Assembly (NCBI RefSeq): GCF_003352465.1
Contig: NZ_CP031153.1
Span: forward strand, 1,416,465-1,480,464
Direction: 5' to 3'
Source of the DNA: Kordia sp. SMS9
GTDB taxonomy: Bacteria > Bacteroidota > Bacteroidia > Flavobacteriales > Flavobacteriaceae
DNA length: 64,000 nt
A program made the translations under genes and the position numbers. The notes under the pieces were generated by a model, which was not told the DNA's origin, did not search any database, and saw only the letters and a list, made by a program, of their open reading frames with translations. This document shows, piece by piece, positions 8,514-17,685 of this stretch; the first letter of the stretch is position 1, and each line of letters opens with the position of its first letter.

Positions 8514-9383
8514 TTACTTTCCCGTAAAAAAACTTTTCAATTTGCTAAAGAAGCCTTTGGATTCGTTTTGACTTTTATCTAAAATTTCTTTTTCTTTTTT
8601 ATGAACTTCCGCAGCCAGTTTTTGAGCGAGTTCACTGTCGTTTACAGACATTCTTTGTTTTTCCGGGAATTCTTCTCCTGATAATTTTTCAAATTCCGCT
8701 TTTGCTTTTTCAAAAACTTCAATTTCTACTGCTGGTCTTGTGTCTACTTGGTTTAACTCAGGGAAAAGTCCACTGGAATTTTTAACAGATTCAGATTCAA
8801 AATCATTCATAATTCCTTGGTAAATTTGCATCGCATGTTCCGTTTGTCCCACAGCTGCATACGATGCTGCAAATTGAAGCATATCATTTCCAATTGCTTC
8901 TTTTGGTAGTAAATTTGCAACTGAAGTAGTAATTTGTGCTTTAGCAGCACTAATATTTGCGACAGATTTTACATCATCTTTGGCTTTTAAAAGATCAATA
9001 AATTCTTGAAAACTAGCTCTTAAATTTGGAGAAACTTGATATGTTTCAGGAATATCCGAAAGAAACACTCCTTTTTCCATCGCAGTATTGGCGAGCAATC
9101 GGATAAATCCAGCAGTTTTAAAAGCTAATTTCACCAAAACATCTGAATATGCTGTAAATTCCTTTTGGGAAATTTTGGAAGTTTTCAATGCTTTGTAAAT
9201 TTTCAAACCTTCAAAAAATTCTTCTTGATACTTTTTCGAATCAAAACTTTCGCCGTCAATTTCTATATTTTCTTCACCATTCAGAATCGCTACCAAAAAT
9301 TGCTGGATGGCTAATGCATCTTCATCATTTTGAATTTTTTCTTTTAGTTCTTGAAATTTATTTTGTGTTATTAAATCTATCAT
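8514..9383 (-). CDS. Hypothetical cytoplasmic helical protein
   Basis: 289 aa, not recognised. It is all-helical and strongly charged, and has no signal peptide. Residues ~150-200 (AASYAAVGQTEHAMQIYQGI) resemble a single TPR-like helical pair. The C-terminus (NESKGFFSKLKSFFTGK) is a short basic amphipathic helix that could touch a membrane. It is convergent with plsC, with 18 bp between stops. Start at ATG 9383. Confidence 0.7.
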   Translation of the reverse strand: MIDLITQNKFQELKEKIQNDEDALAIQQFLVAILNGEENIEIDGESFDSKKYQEEFFEGLKIYKALKTSKISQKEFTAYSDVLVKLAFKTAGFIRLLANTAMEKGVFLSDIPETYQVSPNLRASFQEFIDLLKAKDDVKSVANISAAKAQITTSVANLLPKEAIGNDMLQFAASYAAVGQTEHAMQIYQGIMNDFESESVKNSSGLFPELNQVDTRPAVEIEVFEKAKAEFEKLSGEEFPEKQRMSVNDSELAQKLAAEVHKKEKEILDKSQNESKGFFSKLKSFFTGK

Positions 9384-9564
9384 TTTATGAAAGTATCAAG
9401 TGAATTATAAACTTTGCAAAAGAAGTGATGCCGTTTTGAAAACAATTATCCGTATTCTTTTTTCAAATTCCTGCTTTTCGATAAAGCTAACGCAATCTGT
9501 AAAAACCTCAAAAAGGAAAGGATATTTTTTAGGTTTCCCAGAGAAGGACAGTTAATTTAAATTT

Positions 9565-9972
9565 TTATGAGCTCTCAGATTTTTCGTTGTCAACGTTATG
9601 TTGCCGTTCAAATTTTTCATGTATTATTTCACCAACTTCAAATCCTATCAAAATCACAAAAACCCATAAAGGAGTTAGTATGTTTAATCCAGTTATTACA
9701 ATTACAGTAAGAAATAGCAAGTTCATTAAAAAATAAATACTATTGAATACAAAATTGTCAGCATCCATTTTTTTGAAAATAGGCATGCGAATCAGAAAGA
9801 AATATATTGAAAAGAAAATAAGTAAAAGGCTTGCGTATACTATGAATGAAAAAAAGAAACTTAATTGATCAGAATAGTAAGTAATAAAGTGTTCTAAATA
9901 TGGAAACAACAGGATTCCAAACATCACTGCTAAAGTGATTTTAACACCTCGGAATATGATTTCTTTTATCAT
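9565..9972 (-). CDS. Small integral membrane protein
   Basis: 135 aa with four likely membrane helices, roughly residues 11-30, 36-62, 80-98 and 100-115, and a charged cytoplasmic-type tail (HEKFERQHNVDNEKSESS). No family was recognised. It is a monocistronic gene between a helical unknown and a bidirectional terminator. The Phe/Ile/Leu-rich composition supports a genuine membrane protein rather than a chance frame. Confidence 0.65.
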   Translation of the reverse strand: MIKEIIFRGVKITLAVMFGILLFPYLEHFITYYSDQLSFFFSFIVYASLLLIFFSIYFFLIRMPIFKKMDADNFVFNSIYFLMNLLFLTVIVITGLNILTPLWVFVILIGFEVGEIIHEKFERQHNVDNEKSESS

Positions 9973-10018
9973 TCTATGAAAATAAGAAGAATTTGAATAA
10001 ATTTCAAAAAAAGCATTA

Positions 10019-10058
10019 AAAAAACCGCTTTCTTAAACCACTAAGAAAACGGTTTTTA
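10019..10058. terminator. Bidirectional intrinsic terminator
   Basis: A 15-bp stem with one mismatch (10021-10035 with 10042-10056), a 6-nt loop, and flanking A and T runs. It lies upstream of the membrane gene at 9565-9972 and downstream of the barrel gene at 10108, and would end the sigma-factor operon on the minus strand. Confidence 0.75.
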
Positions 10059-10107
10059 AACATCACTGCTTTTAAGGTATATATGGCATACCTAACCAAC
10101 TAAAAAA

Positions 10108-11910
10108 CTAAAACCTAAAACTGACTCCTGTATAAATCCCTACAGAGTACGGATTGAAGTTGCCAGTATTTCTTGAAAATGTATTTAACTGATATTTTAG
10201 CATCGGCTCTAAGTTGAACTCCAATTGATCGGAAAATTTGTAATCAATTCCGAAGCCAATATTGGTACTAAAACTCACGTCATTTACATTGGTAGCTTCT
10301 CCCAATTCTGTCAATAATAGTGGAGAATCTAATATGATGCTATTCTCTGTTAAGAGCAGCGTACTCATACCGCCAATAACATTAATACCTATTTTTTTAT
10401 CTAAAACTGCGTATTTTACTTCTACGGGAACTTCTATAAAACTCATGCGTTGATTTAAGTCTCCTTCAATTTGTTTTTGAAAAATGGACGATTCTGCCGT
10501 AGATGCCATTTGATATTGTGAAAATGTTTCATTAGATGGCGCTTGACGATCTTGAATCTTAAATGCTACATTATTTGCGCGGAAATCAATAGTTGTTATG
10601 TTTGGACCATCAATGGAAGGCACAATTGCAATATCTTTCGTGCTATAACTATAATCCACGCGGTGAATTCCAGAACGAACCGTTAAGCGTTTTGATACAT
10701 CATAGCCAACATTGACACCATAACTCAAATTGATATCACCGCTTTTGGTATTGTCCTCAAACGATTCGTGAATTGGGGAACCATTGCCAAGTGTATTGTA
10801 ATACACAGGTGAAGCATTTGGTGAAATGGTCCATCTGCTAAACGGAACATCTACAACTTCTTTTTTGTTCTCTTCTAAGTCATGCAAATCGTTGATGACG
10901 TCTAAAATGGATCTTTTGATTGTTTCTTCTTTCTCGTCTTTTTCAGTAGCTGCTACTGCATTTTCAATAGTTGTTTCTGCATTTTTGAGCGTGCTACTTT
11001 TTAAATCTGTTGTGTTTGTATCACTAGAATTGGCTTTGTTCGGAAGTTCATTTTGTGCAACTGCATTCTTATTAGCAATTGTGTTTGAAGTTGAATTTAC
11101 TTCAGAACCTTTACTATTTACTTTATTTGAAGTGTTGTTAGTTGCGCCATTCTTCATATTCTCTACAATTGCTGTTACTTCGGCATTGCCAGAAACATAA
11201 TCACCTTTTCCATTGATTTTATAGTTTCCACCTTTAAAGCGTTTTCTTTGCTTTTGAGTCAAGGTTTTATCTTTTTCATTGACAGTAGTTGCAACCGCAT
11301 TTTTGGTATTTCCTAAATTCTTATTTTGAATGTTGTTTGGATTTTCACCGTTGTTTTTATGTTGCGAAGTTGTGTTTGAACCTTCTTGCTGAGCAACAGA
11401 ATTTTGCAATGCATTTCCTTGTGTTACACTATTTTCTTTTGTTCGTTGCGATGAATTGTTTACTGCATTTGTAGCATCTTCCGTATTTTCATTCGCAATT
11501 TGGTCTGAGTTTGACAATACATTTTTTGGAACAGTATTGTTATTTTTTTGGGATGAATTTTCTTGGGAACTGTTATTAGTATTTGTTATTTGGGAATTGT
11601 TCTGAGTTCCATTAAGGTTTTCGTCGGATGAATTCTGTTTCGTCGTTGAAGTGGTTTGTTCCTCAGAATTGATATTACCATCATTCGTATTAAAAATAGC
11701 ATTTCCTGCAAAAAACAGCAATGCAATCGCAGCGGCAATTCCTGCAGCTCTGTACAGCCAAGGCAAAAATACAATGCCTTCTTTCTCTTCGTTGGCTTCC
11801 TTTTCGTCTAATCGCTCAGAAATTTTGTTCCAAACCTCGGGATCGGGTTCGGACTCAAAATCTTTGAACCGATTTCGAAAGAAATTATCTATATCATGTT
11901 GATCACTCAT
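10108..11910 (-). CDS. Anti-sigma-like anchor fused to outer-membrane beta-barrel
   Basis: 600 aa. Residues 1-50 are acidic and helical (DNFFRNRFKDFESEPDPEVW), followed by one membrane segment at about 50-70 (LYRAAGIAAAIALLFFAGNAIF). Then comes a ~250-residue linker very rich in Asn, Ser, Thr and Gln, and a C-terminal ~250-residue beta-barrel region ending in an aromatic (GIYTGVSFRF), as in outer-membrane barrels of the PorT/OmpA-like type. It overlaps the ECF sigma gene by 8 bp, the usual place for an anti-sigma factor. It probably spans both membranes and might relay envelope state to the sigma factor (inference). Confidence 0.75.
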   Translation of the reverse strand: MSDQHDIDNFFRNRFKDFESEPDPEVWNKISERLDEKEANEEKEGIVFLPWLYRAAGIAAAIALLFFAGNAIFNTNDGNINSEEQTTSTTKQNSSDENLNGTQNNSQITNTNNSSQENSSQKNNNTVPKNVLSNSDQIANENTEDATNAVNNSSQRTKENSVTQGNALQNSVAQQEGSNTTSQHKNNGENPNNIQNKNLGNTKNAVATTVNEKDKTLTQKQRKRFKGGNYKINGKGDYVSGNAEVTAIVENMKNGATNNTSNKVNSKGSEVNSTSNTIANKNAVAQNELPNKANSSDTNTTDLKSSTLKNAETTIENAVAATEKDEKEETIKRSILDVINDLHDLEENKKEVVDVPFSRWTISPNASPVYYNTLGNGSPIHESFEDNTKSGDINLSYGVNVGYDVSKRLTVRSGIHRVDYSYSTKDIAIVPSIDGPNITTIDFRANNVAFKIQDRQAPSNETFSQYQMASTAESSIFQKQIEGDLNQRMSFIEVPVEVKYAVLDKKIGINVIGGMSTLLLTENSIILDSPLLLTELGEATNVNDVSFSTNIGFGIDYKFSDQLEFNLEPMLKYQLNTFSRNTGNFNPYSVGIYTGVSFRF

Positions 11911-12442
11911 TTATGGCGATTTTTTTTTTAAACGATTCTACTTTCTTCTTTAAAATCATACGTGCGCGTGCTAAATTCGACTTTGAGGTTCCTACGGAAA
12001 TGTCTAGCATTTCTGAAATCTCTTGATGCGAATAATCATCCAACACATATAAATTAAATACCAATCGATACCGATCGGGTAATTCTTGTACGATGTCCAA
12101 CAAAAAATCGATGGAAACATCTTCTTCATACACGGTTACAGGTTCATCTTTGAGTACGCGTTCATTCACAACTTCAAAAACACCTTTACTTCTATATTTT
12201 TGAAGCACGGTGTTGATGGTAATTCTCCGCAACCAACCTTCAAACGAGCCTTTAAAGGTGTACTGACCAATTTTTTCGAAAATAACTAAAAAGCTATCTT
12301 GCAGATTGTCTTCCGCTTCAAGCCTGTTCCGAGAGTACTTTAAGCTGGTAACGTATAGTTTTTTGGCATAATCTCTATACAATTGTGCTTGCGCATCGCG
12401 GTCGTTATTCGTACATTTATGTATGAGTTGTTCTAAACTCAC
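11903..12442 (-). CDS. RNA polymerase ECF sigma factor
   Basis: 179 aa. Sigma region 2 (LYVTSLKYSRNRLEAEDNLQ, with the DxxQD-type helix FLVIFEKIGQY) and region 4 (LPDRYRLVFNLYVLDDYSHQ followed by the EISEMLDISVGTSKSNLARAR HTH) are clear. It belongs to the compact sigma-70 family frequent in Bacteroidota. The stop overlaps the start of the anchored barrel protein, so the two are co-translated and probably functionally linked. Its target promoters cannot be told from this window. Confidence 0.93.
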   Translation of the reverse strand: MSLEQLIHKCTNNDRDAQAQLYRDYAKKLYVTSLKYSRNRLEAEDNLQDSFLVIFEKIGQYTFKGSFEGWLRRITINTVLQKYRSKGVFEVVNERVLKDEPVTVYEEDVSIDFLLDIVQELPDRYRLVFNLYVLDDYSHQEISEMLDISVGTSKSNLARARMILKKKVESFKKKIAINE

Positions 12443-12478
12443 TCGTTTTGTTGGTTTTTAGTAGCGTATAATTTTTAG

Positions 12479-12904
12479 TTATTGTTCAACAGGCACTTCA
12501 TACGTTAAAAAAATATCCTGTCCTTCATCATCTTTTCCTTGCCAAAACCTAAATGTATACGGTTCTAGATCAAGAGCACTAAAGTTAAATGTTTCGGTTT
12601 TAAACTCTTCTTCTAAGGGCTCACAGTTGTTTCCAGGGGTAACAAAATTTACCACGGCAACAATTCTTAAATTCTGTGGTTGTTGTTGATAATCAAAGTT
12701 ACTAAAGGTATGACATGTTGATGGACGCTTGTATGTCACACTGATAGTATGTGTGCTTCCAAGATTGAAAATAGAAGGCATTTCCACACTCTCAATAGGA
12801 ATAAATTCAAATTGAAATTGAATATCGGAAGCAACATCATCAACCGAACACGAATTGAAAAGCACCGAACTTAGTATCAAAGCTAGAAATAATATCTTCT
12901 TCAT
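12479..12904 (-). CDS. Hypothetical lipoprotein
   Basis: 141 aa from ATG 12904 (TTG two codons upstream rejected). The signal peptide is MKKILFLALILSSVLFNSC, with the lipobox Cys giving an outer-membrane lipoprotein. The mature part is beta-rich with two further Cys pairs (around CHTFSNFDY and NNCEPLEEEF) and no recognised domain. It lies 36 bp upstream of the ECF sigma gene on the same strand, so it may be the first gene of the sigma operon. Confidence 0.75.
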   Translation of the reverse strand: MKKILFLALILSSVLFNSCSVDDVASDIQFQFEFIPIESVEMPSIFNLGSTHTISVTYKRPSTCHTFSNFDYQQQPQNLRIVAVVNFVTPGNNCEPLEEEFKTETFNFSALDLEPYTFRFWQGKDDEGQDIFLTYEVPVEQ

Positions 12905-12970
12905 AATCAAAATTATAAACTACTTTTCAAGTAGATGTGCAAAATAGTAAAAGGTTGCGTCTAAAAATAA

Positions 12971-12996
12971 AAAAAATCCCAAGAAGGGATTTTTTA
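12971..12996 (-). terminator. Intrinsic terminator of recA
   Basis: Stem AAAAAATCCC (12971-12980) pairs with GGGATTTTTT (12986-12995) around a 5-nt loop, with a T run on the minus strand. It lies 53 bp beyond the recA stop. Confidence 0.7.
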
Positions 12997-13048
12997 AATT
13001 TAATGAACTTATACTCAAATGCTTTCGCATATAAATTTGTATGGGTTT

Positions 13049-14056
13049 TTAGCTATTGGCAATAGCATCTTTTATTTTAATTTCTAGTTCTTCCAATAAT
13101 TCTGGATTGTCTTCTAATAAGGTTTTTACAGCATCACGACCTTGTCCAAGTTTGGAGTCGCCATAACTAAACCAAGAACCACTCTTTTTTATGATTTCGT
13201 AATTTACACCGATGTCTAAAATTTCTCCTACTTTAGAAACTCCAGCGCCATACATAATGTCAAACTCAACCGTTTTAAATGGTGGTGCAACTTTGTTTTT
13301 CACCACTTTTACACGTGTTTTGTTTCCTTTTACTTCGCCATCCGTACTTTTTATTTGTGTAGAACGTCTGATATCTAAACGAACAGAAGCATAAAACTTT
13401 AAGGCATTTCCTCCAGTTGTAGTTTCTGGGTTTCCAAACATCACACCAATTTTTTCACGCAATTGGTTAATGAAGATTACTGTACAATTGGTTTTGCTGA
13501 TAGAAGCTGTTAATTTACGTAAGGCTTGCGACATCAAACGCGCATGCAATCCCATTTTAGAATCTCCCATTTCACCTTCAATCTCACTTTTTGGCGTCAA
13601 TGCGGCAACAGAGTCAATTACTACAATATCAATCGCGCCAGAACGAATTAAATTATCAGCAATTTCCAAGGCTTGCTCTCCATGATCTGGTTGAGAAATA
13701 ATTAAATTATCAATATCAACACCTAAACTTTCAGCATAAAAACGATCAAAAGCGTGTTCTGCATCAATAAACGCTGCAATTCCACCTTTTTTCTGAGCTT
13801 CTGCCATGGCATGTAAAGTCAACGTTGTTTTACCTGAAGATTCAGGCCCATAAATTTCAACAACTCTTCCTCTTGGATATCCACCAACGCCTAAGGCAAT
13901 ATCTAAACCAAGCGAACCTGTAGGAATGGTATCCACTTCTTCTACAACAGAATCACCCAATTTCATCACAGCACCTTTACCGTAGGTTTTGTCTAGCTTA
14001 TCGAGGGTTAATTTTAACGCTTTTAATTTTGCTTCTTTTTCTTTATCTGTACTCAT
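13049..14056 (-). CDS. recA: Recombinase RecA
   Basis: 335 aa, typical length. Walker A GPESSGKT is at residues 70-77; Walker [11 protein letters not shown] and the L2-flanking [22 protein letters not shown] are intact. RecA forms filaments on single-stranded DNA, drives homologous strand exchange and induces LexA self-cleavage. It is monocistronic, with its own terminator and a plausible -7 element upstream. The N-terminus [14 protein letters not shown] and a Lys-rich start are as in other flavobacterial RecA proteins. Confidence 0.98.
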   Translation of the reverse strand: MSTDKEKEAKLKALKLTLDKLDKTYGKGAVMKLGDSVVEEVDTIPTGSLGLDIALGVGGYPRGRVVEIYGPESSGKTTLTLHAMAEAQKKGGIAAFIDAEHAFDRFYAESLGVDIDNLIISQPDHGEQALEIADNLIRSGAIDIVVIDSVAALTPKSEIEGEMGDSKMGLHARLMSQALRKLTASISKTNCTVIFINQLREKIGVMFGNPETTTGGNALKFYASVRLDIRRSTQIKSTDGEVKGNKTRVKVVKNKVAPPFKTVEFDIMYGAGVSKVGEILDIGVNYEIIKKSGSWFSYGDSKLGQGRDAVKTLLEDNPELLEELEIKIKDAIANS

Positions 14057-14087
14057 TATGTCAATTTTCTATTAATTTGAACGTTGC

Positions 14088-14095
14088 TAAATTAC
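14088..14095 (-). promoter_or_regulatory. Possible recA -7 element
   Basis: On the minus strand this reads TAATTTAG, one base off TAnnTTTG, 31 bp before the recA ATG. No LexA-type palindrome was evident next to it. Confidence 0.3.
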
Positions 14096-14233
14096 CATTT
14101 CTTTTCGCTGAAAACAATTCGCGCTTTCTCATTTTAAACAAATCCACCAGAAAAAATACAAATAGACGCAACCTTTTTCAAAATCATGTATCTATTAAGT
14201 ATAAAAATGATTCAAAAAAATGAGAGTATTTAA

Positions 14234-14241
14234 TAAATTTG
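14234..14241 (+). promoter_or_regulatory. -7 element of an orphan transcript
   Basis: TAAATTTG is an exact match to the Bacteroidota -7 consensus, about 130 bp upstream of an intrinsic terminator with no protein gene between them. It would start the candidate RNA at about 14248. Confidence 0.45.
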
Positions 14242-14247
14242 TTTATC

Positions 14248-14402
14248 AAACACAGGACAACGCTTCGTTCCCAATATTCGGGAATTGCAAGCTAGACGGT
14301 GGCTAGCTTCATTGTTAATTCTATTCTTTAATAGAGAAATTTTTATATTAACAATGAATTAGCTAGTAAGAGTGCTTCTGTCCACATAGAAGCACTTTTA
14401 TT
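14248..14402 (+). ncRNA. Candidate structured non-coding RNA
   Basis: About 155 nt between a consensus -7 element and a strong terminator, with no convincing frame. It can fold into TTCCC/GGGAA (14268-14283 area), then a short CTAG-type hairpin, and a long stem whose arms are CATTGTTAAT (14310-14319) and ATTAACAATG (14347-14356), extended outward by GCTAGC/AGCTAG and enclosing a TCTATT/AATAGA hairpin. The CTAGC segment can pair either way, so alternative folds are possible. Comparison with Rfam classes such as 6S RNA or Flavo-1 would be needed; I cannot assign it. Confidence 0.45.
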
Positions 14403-14405
14403 TTT
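14369..14405 (+). terminator. Intrinsic terminator of the orphan transcript
   Basis: A perfect 9-bp stem AGTGCTTCT/AGAAGCACT (14371-14379 and 14388-14396) followed by TTTTATTTTT. It ends transcription 286 bp before trhO, so the upstream transcript is separate from trhO. The remaining stretch to 14690 shows no gene. Confidence 0.8.
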
Positions 14406-14690
14406 CCCGTAGTTGCAGTAAAAAGTTTTTTTCAGTCTTCAAAAACATGCTTTTTTACTTCTTTTCCATCTTTTCCCGACCTGTAAATCATCTTCAATTT
14501 TCGTGTTTTTACATACAATTTCATTTTTACTTTCACTAAAATACAGCATTTCTTTAGATACAATCAAATTGACTTTGTAAGCGTCGATTTTTTTTCATAA
14601 GCGTTGTTTTTTCTTCGAAAATTCGGTAGTTACCACAAAAAATGTAATTTTGCCGAATATATACACTTTAACCTTAATCATTGATATAGC

Positions 14691-15722
14691 ATGCAACTGT
14701 ACAATAAATTAAGTGCGAAGGAAAGAGCTGAACTCATCGCTAAAGCGGGAAAAGAACGCCTAACGATATCTTTCTACAAATACGCACACATCGGAAATCC
14801 AGAAATTTTACGAAATCACTTATTTATCAACTGGGACAAACTCGACGTTTTAGGTCGAATTTATGTGTCGTACGAAGGTATAAATGCACAACTTTCCGTG
14901 CCTGCCGAAAATTTTAATGCATTCAAAGACCATTTGGATACAATTGCCTTTTTAGAAAACGTACGTTTAAATGTTGCCATTGAGCAAGACAATATGTCGT
15001 TCCTAAAACTAAAAGTGAAAGTACGCGATAAAATTGTAGCGGATGGATTGGAAGATGAAAATTTCGATGTTACTGACAAAGGCGTACACGTTGCCGCAGA
15101 ACAATTTAATGCATTGCTCGATGATGAAAATACCATTCTTGTTGATATGCGAAATCATTACGAAAGTGAAATTGGTCATTTTCAAGGTGCCATCACGCCC
15201 GACGTGGATACATTTAGAGACTCATTGCCCATCATAGAAGACGATTTACAAGCACACAAAGAAGACAAAAACTTAGTCATGTATTGTACAGGCGGCATTC
15301 GTTGCGAAAAAGCCAGTGCATACTTTAAGCACAAAGGGTTTAAAAAAGTATATCAGCTAGAAGGTGGAATTATCAATTATGCGCGCCAAGTAGAAGCGCA
15401 AAACTTGGAAAACAAATTCATCGGTAAAAACTTTGTATTCGATCACCGAAGAGGCGAGCGTATTTCAGAAGACATTATTGCCAACTGTCACCAATGTGGA
15501 AATCCGTGCGATACGCATGTAAACTGCGCCAATGAAGCCTGCCACTTGCTATTTATTCAGTGTAAATCTTGTGCGGAAGCCATGAATGATTGCTGCTCTG
15601 ACGACTGTAAAGAAGTACACAGCTTGCCAGCAGATGTGCAAAAAGAATTGCGCAAAGGAAAAGAAGTCAGCAACAAAATATTCAAAAAAGGACGATCAGA
15701 AGTATTGAAGTATAAAAAGTAG
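14691..15722 (+). CDS. trhO: tRNA uridine(34) hydroxylase TrhO
   Basis: 343 aa. An N-terminal UPF0176/acylphosphatase-like domain (residues ~25-110, GRIYVSYEGINAQLS) is followed by a rhodanese domain with active loop CTGGIRCEKA (~200-209) and a C-terminal Cys-rich zinc-binding tail (CHQCGNPC, CANEAC, CKSC, CCSDDC). The known reaction is oxygen-dependent hydroxylation of U34 in tRNA to ho5U. It is monocistronic, and the next gene starts 100 bp later. Length and motif order match the family. Confidence 0.93.
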   Translation: MQLYNKLSAKERAELIAKAGKERLTISFYKYAHIGNPEILRNHLFINWDKLDVLGRIYVSYEGINAQLSVPAENFNAFKDHLDTIAFLENVRLNVAIEQDNMSFLKLKVKVRDKIVADGLEDENFDVTDKGVHVAAEQFNALLDDENTILVDMRNHYESEIGHFQGAITPDVDTFRDSLPIIEDDLQAHKEDKNLVMYCTGGIRCEKASAYFKHKGFKKVYQLEGGIINYARQVEAQNLENKFIGKNFVFDHRRGERISEDIIANCHQCGNPCDTHVNCANEACHLLFIQCKSCAEAMNDCCSDDCKEVHSLPADVQKELRKGKEVSNKIFKKGRSEVLKYKK

Positions 15723-15821
15723 ATTTTCAATGCTACGTAAATAATCCTATCTTTACAACTTTAGAAAACAATACGAACCCTACATCTGCATCCCCGAATT
15801 GCAGATTCTATATATAAAAAT

Positions 15822-17198
15822 ATGAGTTGTAACAGTTGTTCAACTGGTAAAGACGGCCAGCCCAGAGGCTGCAAAAACAATGGTACATGCGGTACGGATA
15901 GCTGTAACAAGCTCACAGTATTCAATTGGCTGTCAAACATGTCATTGCCTAGCAATCAAAAACCCTTTGATTGTGTAGAAGTGCGCTTTAAAAACAGTAG
16001 AAAACATTTTTATAGAAATACAGAAAACTTAACCCTAAGTATTGGTGATATTGTAGCTACAGAAGCGTCTCCTGGACACGATGTAGGTATTGTAACGCTT
16101 ACAGGCGAATTGGTACGTGTGCAAATGCGCAAGAAAAAAGTAAGTCCTGAAAGTGAAGAAATCAAAAAAGTATACCGAAAAGCTTCTCAAAAAGATATTG
16201 ATGTTTGGTCGCGTTCGCGCGATAGAGAAGAAGAAATCAAAAAGCGTTCGCGCGAATTGGCAATTGCCCTTGGTTTGCAAATGAAAATCTCAGATGTAGA
16301 ATTTCAAGGAGATGCCTCCAAAGCAACGTTTTATTATACTGCGGAAGATCGTGTAGACTTTCGTCAGCTTATTAAAGACATGGCAAAAGCCTTTAGCATT
16401 CGTATAGAAATGCGCCAAATAGGTTTCCGTCAAGAAGCAGCTCGCTTGGGCGGAATTGGCTCTTGTGGACGCGAATTGTGTTGTTCTACATGGTTGACCG
16501 ATTTTCGTTCTGTAAATACGGCTGCCGCCAGATATCAGCAACTTTCGTTGAATCCTCAAAAATTGGCAGGACAATGCGGAAAACTTAAATGTTGTCTCAA
16601 TTTTGAATTAGATGCCTATTTAGAAGCCTTGCAACAATTTCCAAAAAGTGATGTAAAATTATACACAGAAAAAGGAATTGCCGTTTGCCAAAAAACAGAT
16701 ATCTTTAAAGGACATATATGGTACGCGTATGAAGGTGAATGGATGAATTGGCATAAACTCACTACCGATCAAGCCAATGAAATCATCGCGCTAAATGCGA
16801 AAAAAGAAAAAGTCATAAGTTTAGAAGAATATGCTTTAGAACTTATTGAAGAAGATGAAAATACTAAAACAAACTTTGAAAACGTTGTAGGACAAGACAG
16901 CCTTACACGATTTGATAAAAAACCCACTCGAAACCGAAAAAGAAGAGGCGCACAACACAAGAAAAAGCGTAGAAACAACAATACCAAAACAGGCGCAACT
17001 GCAAAAAATACCAACAACAACCAAAAGAAAGCAGGAACCGCTCCTAAAAAAGGCAATACAGGTGGAAAAAACAATCCTCGAAACAAAAACAACAATCGCA
17101 ATAAAGCGACTACTGAAAATGCGAGAGGACCAAAAAACACCGGTAACAAGAATAACAACAGACGTAAAAAATCGAACAAAAATGCAAAGCCTAACTAA
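15822..17198 (+). CDS. PSP1 domain protein, RicT/YaaT-like
   Basis: 458 aa. The N-terminus is Cys-rich (SCNSCSTGKDG, CKNNGTCGTDSC). The PSP1/RicT core spans about 50-330 and includes GIGSCGRELCCSTWL and AGQCGKLKCCLNFELD, whose cysteines are the conserved Fe-S-type ligands of RicT homologues. The last ~100 residues are a low-complexity Lys/Asn/Arg tail. RicT in Bacillus supports RNase Y specificity; in Bacteroidota the partner is unclear. Its 3' end overlaps gldH by 17 bp, and PBP1A follows, a gene order common in flavobacteria. Confidence 0.85.
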   Translation: MSCNSCSTGKDGQPRGCKNNGTCGTDSCNKLTVFNWLSNMSLPSNQKPFDCVEVRFKNSRKHFYRNTENLTLSIGDIVATEASPGHDVGIVTLTGELVRVQMRKKKVSPESEEIKKVYRKASQKDIDVWSRSRDREEEIKKRSRELAIALGLQMKISDVEFQGDASKATFYYTAEDRVDFRQLIKDMAKAFSIRIEMRQIGFRQEAARLGGIGSCGRELCCSTWLTDFRSVNTAAARYQQLSLNPQKLAGQCGKLKCCLNFELDAYLEALQQFPKSDVKLYTEKGIAVCQKTDIFKGHIWYAYEGEWMNWHKLTTDQANEIIALNAKKEKVISLEEYALELIEEDENTKTNFENVVGQDSLTRFDKKPTRNRKRRGAQHKKKRRNNNTKTGATAKNTNNNQKKAGTAPKKGNTGGKNNPRNKNNNRNKATTENARGPKNTGNKNNNRRKKSNKNAKPN

Positions 17199-17667
17199 AA
17201 GCGCATTTTTTATAGCTATTCTTAGTATCCTACTCATTTCTTGTGATGGCAACCGTGTGTATGACCAATATGTTTCTACAGGAAACTCTTGGGACAAAGA
17301 CACGCCTCTGACATTCAAATTCCAACAGCCAGACACGATACACAAATACAATTTGTTTATCAATGTGAGAAACACCAACGAATATGAATTTCGTAACTTG
17401 TTTCTCATTGTCAACATGAACTTTCCAAATGGAAATGTTGTCAAAGATACCTTAGCGTACGAAATGGCAAAACCAAATGGAGAATGGCTTGGTACAGGTA
17501 TGACGACCAAAGAAAGTAAACTTTCATACAAACCAAACGTACGTTTTCCGTTTGAAGGAACGTATGAAGTAAGCATACAACAAGCCATGCGAAAAATTAA
17601 TGAGCCTCAAGGAATCCAGAGCTTACAAGGAATTACAGAGGTTGGCTTTAGAATCGAAAAAAAATAG
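17182..17667 (+). CDS. gldH: Gliding motility lipoprotein GldH
   Basis: 161 aa from ATG 17182; the longer in-frame extension from 16912 lies inside the ricT-like gene and is rejected. The signal peptide ends in the lipobox LLISC (Cys near 20). The mature part matches GldH, with conserved PLTFKFQQPDTIHKYNLFIN and the beta-rich NLFLIVNMNFPNG. GldH is an outer-membrane lipoprotein required for gliding and chitin use in Flavobacterium, linked to type IX secretion. It lies in an operon between the RicT-like gene and PBP1A. Confidence 0.9.
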   Translation: MQSLTKSAFFIAILSILLISCDGNRVYDQYVSTGNSWDKDTPLTFKFQQPDTIHKYNLFINVRNTNEYEFRNLFLIVNMNFPNGNVVKDTLAYEMAKPNGEWLGTGMTTKESKLSYKPNVRFPFEGTYEVSIQQAMRKINEPQGIQSLQGITEVGFRIEKK

Positions 17668-17685
17668 TGCAAACAACGTATTAAA

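Noticed and set aside
16912..17181. Long N-terminal extension of GldH
   Set aside because: It lies in the Lys/Asn-rich 3' end of the RicT-like gene; the lipoprotein signal peptide begins at 17182.
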